Shown piece by piece: positions 60,213 to 64,000 of a stretch of 64,000 bases of DNA. Numbering within the stretch: position 1 is the first letter of the stretch; each line of letters opens with the position of its first letter. Below the pieces are notes generated by a model. It did no database searches. It was not told where the DNA came from and was given only the letters and a program-made list of their open reading frames with translations. The position numbers and the translations under genes are program-made. The stretch spans positions 1-64,000 of the forward strand of contig JABIWH010000011.1 in assembly GCA_018701215.1 (NCBI GenBank). Direction: 5' to 3'. Source of the stretch: Rhodospirillaceae bacterium (GTDB lineage: Bacteria > Pseudomonadota > Alphaproteobacteria > GCA-2731375).

Positions 60213-60893
60213 TCAGATAACTTCGTCTTCGCGCGAGGTGGTTTCGCCATAACGGCTTAAGGCGGGGGGCTGCAAGCCATCGTACAGACGTTCAACCCCG
60301 GCGTTGATCCGTTCGGCGTCACGGTCGAACAGGCTGTTGCCCCGCAGATCGCTCTCGACCAGGAACGGCCCCATGTTTTCCACCTCGAACACCCACAGGG
60401 CCTGGGCGATGCCCAGTTCGTCCAACCAATGGGCATCCCGGACATGCTTGATCCCGCGTCCCAACAAGGCGCCGGTGCCATAGCCGACGGTTGTCAGATA
60501 GACCGCGCCGTTCGGAACGAAATGCGTGCGGTAGTCCTCTGCCGACATGCCGCCCTTGCCGATGATGACCTTGCAGCCCGAGGCCGGGAACCAGTCCGCC
60601 AGCCAGCGCGAGAAGCGAAAGCTGGCGGTCGCGGTCACGGCGCCCACCGTATAGCTGCCGTCGTCATTCCGCGCCGCCGCCGGCGAACAATGGAAACTGA
60701 CATTGGAAAGCTGGGCCAGATCCACCGGTGGGGCAATGCCTTGTTCCAGAATGCGCTTGTAGGCCCCTTCCCGGGCCGTGTAGATCACCCCATCTAGGTA
60801 AACGACGGTACCGATTTCAAGCGCCGCAATATCCTCTGGCGAGACCGGAATGGACAATCGGACTTCTTTCAGCTTGTTTTTCTGCGTGGCCAT
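60213..60893 (-). CDS. Class I fumarase/L(+)-tartrate dehydratase beta subunit
   Basis: 226 residues from the ATG at 60893, which overlaps the stop of the alpha gene (TAATG). The beta-subunit fold: RLSIPVSPEDIAALEIGTVVYLDGVIYTAREGAY, VSFHCSPAA, GKGGMSAEDYRTHF, and FEVENMGPFLVESDLRGNSLF. In single-chain class I fumarases these residues form the C-terminal domain. It supplies substrate-binding residues to the Fe-S alpha subunit. Fumarate, tartrate or another hydroxy-dicarboxylate are candidate substrates. Confidence 0.9.
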   Translation of the reverse strand: MATQKNKLKEVRLSIPVSPEDIAALEIGTVVYLDGVIYTAREGAYKRILEQGIAPPVDLAQLSNVSFHCSPAAARNDDGSYTVGAVTATASFRFSRWLADWFPASGCKVIIGKGGMSAEDYRTHFVPNGAVYLTTVGYGTGALLGRGIKHVRDAHWLDELGIAQALWVFEVENMGPFLVESDLRGNSLFDRDAERINAGVERLYDGLQPPALSRYGETTSREDEVI

Positions 60894-61843
60894 TATTCGA
60901 TCCCCTCTCTGCGGTGATAGGGCGTGAACCAGTTTGGATCGGTGCGGTATTCCACTTCGCCGCCTGGATGAATACGCGCCACGGCCCGGCGTGAGGAGAG
61001 ACAAAACGAATGCACGCTCATGGGCATGCCGCCGGTGTGGGTATAGCCCACGTCTATATGACAATCGACGACCATGGAAGTGCCGACAAAACCCATCGGG
61101 CCCATGCCGATATTGTTGCCCAGCTCGGTCAATTCGACCTCCAAGGCGGCGATCTCCGGATCGGGATGACGGTCGCCAACGGTGCGCAGACAGGCTGCCT
61201 GTTTGCCCAGGATCATCGAAGTATCCTTGCTGCCGCCCAGGCCAATGCCGACGATTGCCGGTTGGCAGGCCAGGCCGCGGCGGCCGAACTGCATCATGGT
61301 ATCGAGAAAAAAGCGTTTGATGCCGTCCTTGCCGTCGCCCGGGAACAACATCCGATAATCCGTGCCGAACAGACCGCCCTTGTGAACAGTCGTGATATCC
61401 AGCCAATCGGCGTCAGGCTCGAAGCTGAATTCGATCTCGGGCGCGTTAATGCCGACGTTGTTGTTGTGATCGGCCCGGCTTAGGGGATGCACGCGGTTTG
61501 GGCGTAGGGGAATTTCGTGGGTGGCCCGCGCCGTGGCCCGGCGCAAAGCGCGCTCCAGTGCCACGAAGCCGCCACCGATAACCGCTTCGTTGCCGGCCTT
61601 CACATAGTAGCGCGGCAGCCCGGTATCGGCGCACATGGCGCGGCGGTCTTCCTCTGCCGCATGCCAGTTTTCCACCATAGATTCGAGCACGAAGCGGCTT
61701 AGATCCTCTGCCTCGGTATCGACCATGGCCTCGACGCCGAGGCGAAAATCCTCGGGAATTTCAATTGCCGCCCGGCGCATCAATTCAAACGCCGTGGCTT
61801 CGATCAGATCCGAGGGAATTGTACGCTTTGTCTCTTGTGGCAT
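60893..61843 (-). CDS. Class I fumarase/L(+)-tartrate dehydratase alpha subunit
   Basis: 316 residues. The Fe-S aconitase-like cysteines are in MCADTGLPRYY (Cys71) and LACQPAIVGIGLGG (Cys193), with a later VDCHIDVGYTHTGGMP segment that holds the third. ADHNNNVGINAPEI and GGSKDTSMILGKQA are family hallmarks. It reversibly hydrates fumarate to malate or dehydrates tartrate. It follows the flavoprotein gene by four bases, so fumarate is the likely linking metabolite. Confidence 0.92.
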   Translation of the reverse strand: MPQETKRTIPSDLIEATAFELMRRAAIEIPEDFRLGVEAMVDTEAEDLSRFVLESMVENWHAAEEDRRAMCADTGLPRYYVKAGNEAVIGGGFVALERALRRATARATHEIPLRPNRVHPLSRADHNNNVGINAPEIEFSFEPDADWLDITTVHKGGLFGTDYRMLFPGDGKDGIKRFFLDTMMQFGRRGLACQPAIVGIGLGGSKDTSMILGKQAACLRTVGDRHPDPEIAALEVELTELGNNIGMGPMGFVGTSMVVDCHIDVGYTHTGGMPMSVHSFCLSSRRAVARIHPGGEVEYRTDPNWFTPYHRREGIE

Positions 61844-61847
61844 GGGA

Positions 61848-63572
61848 TTATTCCATCTCGATCAGGCTTTCGCCCGGTTTGACCCGTGTAAAGGCGACGC
61901 TCTGGGTATCGGTCGCCAGCGCGCCGTTTTGCAAACTGACAAGGGTATTGCGCGAGCTTTCCAGGCTATCTGTCTGGGGATAGTCGGTGCGGAAATGGGC
62001 GCCGCGCGAATCTTCCCGCAACAGGGCGGCGGCAGCTATGGTTTGCCCGATCAATATTTGACTGCGCAGGTTAAGCCAGTCATGCCAGGTCATGTTCGAC
62101 AAGCGCGAACCATCGGCTACCCCGGTCGCCTGCAGTTCGTCCGCCAAGGCTTCCAGCGCCGCCAGACCGCGCCGCAGGCCGTCGGCATCGCGAATGATAC
62201 CCACATCATCCCAGGTTATGCGCTGCATCCGTTCGCGGATTGACGACAGATCGCCAATGGGCTGCGTAAACGGCAGCAACGCGGCGGCGACGGCAGCTTG
62301 GATCACGCTCTCGTCGCCGTCCACATGGCGGCCTTCGCGCGGCACCCAGTCCGCCATGACATCGCCGGCGATGCCGCCAAAGACGGTGGAATTGGCGACG
62401 CCGTTGCCGCCCAAACGGTTGGCGCCATGAATGCCTCCCGTATCCTCGCCGGCGGCGAACAGACCGGGCATGGCGGTCGAGGTATCCGTATTGAAGACAA
62501 CGCCGCCCATCATGTAATGGGCGGTCGGTGTTACCTCGACCAAACCATCGACCAGATCGAAACCGACATCGTGGCAACGCTCGACCATGCCCTTGAATTC
62601 CCGGCGCACCATGGCGCCATCAAGGTGGCGCATGGTGATATAGAGGCCACCGTTGGGACCGATACGCCCGGCCTGCATTTCCTCGAACATGCCGCGGCTG
62701 ACAATATCGCGGGTGGCCCGTTCGCCGGCGGGATCATAACTATCGAGGAAGCGCTCGCCTTCCGCATTCAGCAGATGCCCGCCGACACCGCGCAGGCCCT
62801 CTTCGATTATGGTGCCGGTAATGCGCGTATGGGCGCCCGCGACCAGACCGGTGGGATGAAACTGCACCATCTCCATATCGCGCAGGCTCAACCCCGCCGT
62901 CAGTGCCATGGCCATGCCATCGCAGCTCTTATCGCCCGAGGGGGTATGGTAGAGATACATGGACGGACCACCACCCGTGGCCAAAAGCACCGCCTTGGCA
63001 CGGACAAAAACAAAACCGCCCCGGCGCATATCGATCATCAAGACGCCTGCGATGCGGCTGCCATCGGTGCTGGGCACCAGGGCAATGGCGCGGTGTTCTT
63101 CCAGGCGGTCGATACCCCGGGCCCAGACCTGTTCGGCCAGACGCGAGATGATTTCAATGCCGGTCAGGCTGCCCTTGTGTACTGTTCGGTCAAAAGATTG
63201 CCCGGCGAAGGCTTTCTGGTGCAGGGAGCCGTCCGGGTTGCGGTCGAAAAAACAACCCAGATCGTTCTCCAGCTCCAGCACACGTTCGACGGCCTTGTTG
63301 ACCAGCAGCCAGGAAAGTTCCTGATGGTTGAGCCATTTGCCGCCCTCGATGGTATCCATGAAGTGGCGCTCAATGGAATCTTTCGGATCCAGCGCCACGT
63401 TGTAGCCGCCCTGGACCATGCGGGTGCAACCGCTTTTGCCCAGCAAGCCCTTTACGGCAACGGTGATCTTCAGATCCGGTGCACCTTGATGGGCATGCAG
63501 CGCCGCGAACAGCCCCGCCCCGCCCGAGCCGAGAATAAGAATGTCCGTGTCAATCCGAGCTATGTCTTCCAT
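61848..63572 (-). CDS. Succinate dehydrogenase/fumarate reductase-like flavoprotein subunit
   Basis: 574 residues from the ATG at 63572. FAD-binding DILILGSGGAGLFAALHAH, the active-site segments MEMVQFHPTGLV, GTIIEEGLRGVGGHLLN and HYMMGGVVFN, and the FAD C-terminal site HGANRLGGNGVANSTVFGG place it with SdhA/FrdA. At the covalent-flavin position KSGCTRMVQGG reads Cys49 where E. coli SdhA/FrdA have His, so the FAD is probably noncovalent, or linked differently. No SdhB-type Fe-S gene lies between it and the fumarase; it would have to be upstream outside the window. Fumarate reduction or succinate oxidation are both possible. Confidence 0.88.
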   Translation of the reverse strand: MEDIARIDTDILILGSGGAGLFAALHAHQGAPDLKITVAVKGLLGKSGCTRMVQGGYNVALDPKDSIERHFMDTIEGGKWLNHQELSWLLVNKAVERVLELENDLGCFFDRNPDGSLHQKAFAGQSFDRTVHKGSLTGIEIISRLAEQVWARGIDRLEEHRAIALVPSTDGSRIAGVLMIDMRRGGFVFVRAKAVLLATGGGPSMYLYHTPSGDKSCDGMAMALTAGLSLRDMEMVQFHPTGLVAGAHTRITGTIIEEGLRGVGGHLLNAEGERFLDSYDPAGERATRDIVSRGMFEEMQAGRIGPNGGLYITMRHLDGAMVRREFKGMVERCHDVGFDLVDGLVEVTPTAHYMMGGVVFNTDTSTAMPGLFAAGEDTGGIHGANRLGGNGVANSTVFGGIAGDVMADWVPREGRHVDGDESVIQAAVAAALLPFTQPIGDLSSIRERMQRITWDDVGIIRDADGLRRGLAALEALADELQATGVADGSRLSNMTWHDWLNLRSQILIGQTIAAAALLREDSRGAHFRTDYPQTDSLESSRNTLVSLQNGALATDTQSVAFTRVKPGESLIEME

Positions 63573-63579
63573 GATATAT

Positions 63580-63921
63580 CTACCAGGCCAGTACGAAAAA
63601 CAGCAGGCCAGCGGCCAGGGCCAAACCAAAGGCCAACGCGATGCGTGTTTTTTGCGCCTCGCTCCAGGGCAGAAACTCCAACGCCAAGAGACGCAGGCCG
63701 CCCGTCAGATGCACCGCCAGCAACATGATCAAACCCGTTTCGGCCAGTTTCACCAACGGGTTCTCGGCCCAATCAAGAAAGCCGTTCAGGGCCGCTTGAT
63801 TGATCGCCATCGACAGCACATAAAGATGCAGTGGCAGGAACACCGCCAACGCGAGGCCGGACAGCCGGTGCGCCGCGAAGGCCCAATAGGCGGCATGATT
63901 GCGGGCCGGCATGTAACTCAT
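63580..63921 (-). CDS. Small SdhC/D-like membrane anchor
   Basis: 113 residues with three helices: HRLSGLALAVFLPLHLYVLS, LAETGLIMLLAVHLTGGLRLLAL and a C-terminal FGLALAAGLLFFVLAW. Helix histidines (PLHLY, AVHLTGG) and HRLSG match the cytochrome b556 subunit of succinate dehydrogenase, where they ligate heme and contact quinone. It is seven bases before the flavoprotein start and follows another membrane gene, so a membrane-bound succinate/fumarate complex is inferred. Confidence 0.85.
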   Translation of the reverse strand: MSYMPARNHAAYWAFAAHRLSGLALAVFLPLHLYVLSMAINQAALNGFLDWAENPLVKLAETGLIMLLAVHLTGGLRLLALEFLPWSEAQKTRIALAFGLALAAGLLFFVLAW

Positions 63922-63931
63922 AGCAGCCGCC

Positions 63932-64000
63932 TCATGCGATCGCCGCGACGGCGCGGAAACCCAGCAGCAAGACGGCGGCTATGAAGACCAGGGCCACCAT
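63932..64000 (-). CDS. 3' end of a membrane gene (likely second SDH/FRD anchor), partial
   Basis: Frame ending at the TGA at 63932 and running off the right edge; 22 residues are visible, all hydrophobic (VALVFIAAVLLLGFRAVAAIA). It is 10 bases before the cytochrome-b-like gene on the same strand. The position and helix suggest a second anchor subunit of the same complex. The initial ATG at the window edge may be an internal Met. Confidence 0.5.
   Translation of the reverse strand: MVALVFIAAVLLLGFRAVAAIA

Noticed and set aside
62298..63728. Long plus-strand frame opposite the fumarate-reductase-like flavoprotein (about 476 codons)
   Set aside because: Shadow of the confident flavoprotein on the other strand; composition is His/Ala/Gly-rich and no protein family is visible.

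Overview
The window looks like chromosomal DNA of a free-living, metabolically versatile alphaproteobacterium, most likely of the Rhodospirillales. The evidence is the GC-rich coding style, the groES-groEL pair behind an HrcA/CIRCE operator, an Amt ammonium channel followed by a PII protein, and the density of CoA-ester, amine and C1 catabolic genes. The order-level placement is inference. There are no phage genes, insertion sequences, CRISPR arrays or rRNA. One tRNA gene (Val, anticodon TAC) is present.

Layout. 1-5.5 kb: envelope glycosylation genes on the minus strand (two tandem GT-C-like membrane proteins, the first running off the left edge; a UDP-galactopyranose-mutase-like flavoprotein; a GtrA protein). 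5.6-13.4 kb: a LOG-family hydrolase, then a mesaconate-related set (2-methylfumaryl-CoA isomerase-like CoA transferase, enolase-superfamily enzyme, GNAT acetyltransferase, methylaspartate ammonia-lyase, M20 amidohydrolase, split MaoC-type hydratase). 13.5-19.8 kb: a trimethylamine-dehydrogenase-like flavoprotein and a divergent set (maleate-isomerase-like, group D flavin monooxygenase-like, two isochorismatase-fold hydrolases) resembling the end of an amine or N-heterocycle pathway. 19.8-24.1 kb: a frameshifted lipoprotein gene, two more enolase-superfamily enzymes, a rhomboid protease and a RidA-fold protein. 24.2-31.5 kb: a Crp/Fnr regulator, a PadBCD-like molybdoenzyme operon, and a DUF2249, NnrS-like and hemerythrin tail that suggests oxygen or NO control. 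31.5-43.8 kb: crotonase, MaoC, DNA-3-methyladenine glycosylase I, MetE-like protein, GMC oxidoreductase, PAS histidine kinase, IlvD, two paralogous small proteins with duplicated TGC-rich control regions, and an M24 aminopeptidase.

43.8-50.2 kb is the most distinctive block. A GntR/FCD repressor gene is divergent from a corrinoid methyl-transfer operon: an uncharacterised two-repeat protein, a UroD-fold zinc methyltransferase, a corrinoid protein, an ASKHA/2Fe-2S reductive activator and a methyl-H4folate:corrinoid methyltransferase. These are the four parts of an acetogen-type O-demethylase plus one unknown protein, apparently in a respiring proteobacterium. A perfect GntR-type palindrome lies between the divergent genes.

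50.3-64 kb: a membrane class III cyclase, tRNA-Val, MazG, an inositol-phosphatase-like protein, groESL, a near-consensus sigma-54 promoter driving a 34-residue exported or membrane peptide, a paired acyl-CoA dehydrogenase, amt-PII, a two-subunit class I fumarase/tartrate dehydratase, and a fumarate-reductase-like flavoprotein with small membrane anchors, the last cut by the right edge.

Taken together the genes suggest a heterotroph that feeds methylated compounds, amines, dicarboxylates and aromatic or branched acids into CoA-ester and C1 pathways and has some capacity for life at low oxygen. Start codons were chosen by Shine-Dalgarno sequence and family alignment, so several differ from the longest open frame. 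All functions are read from sequence motifs and remembered family features; no database search was run.
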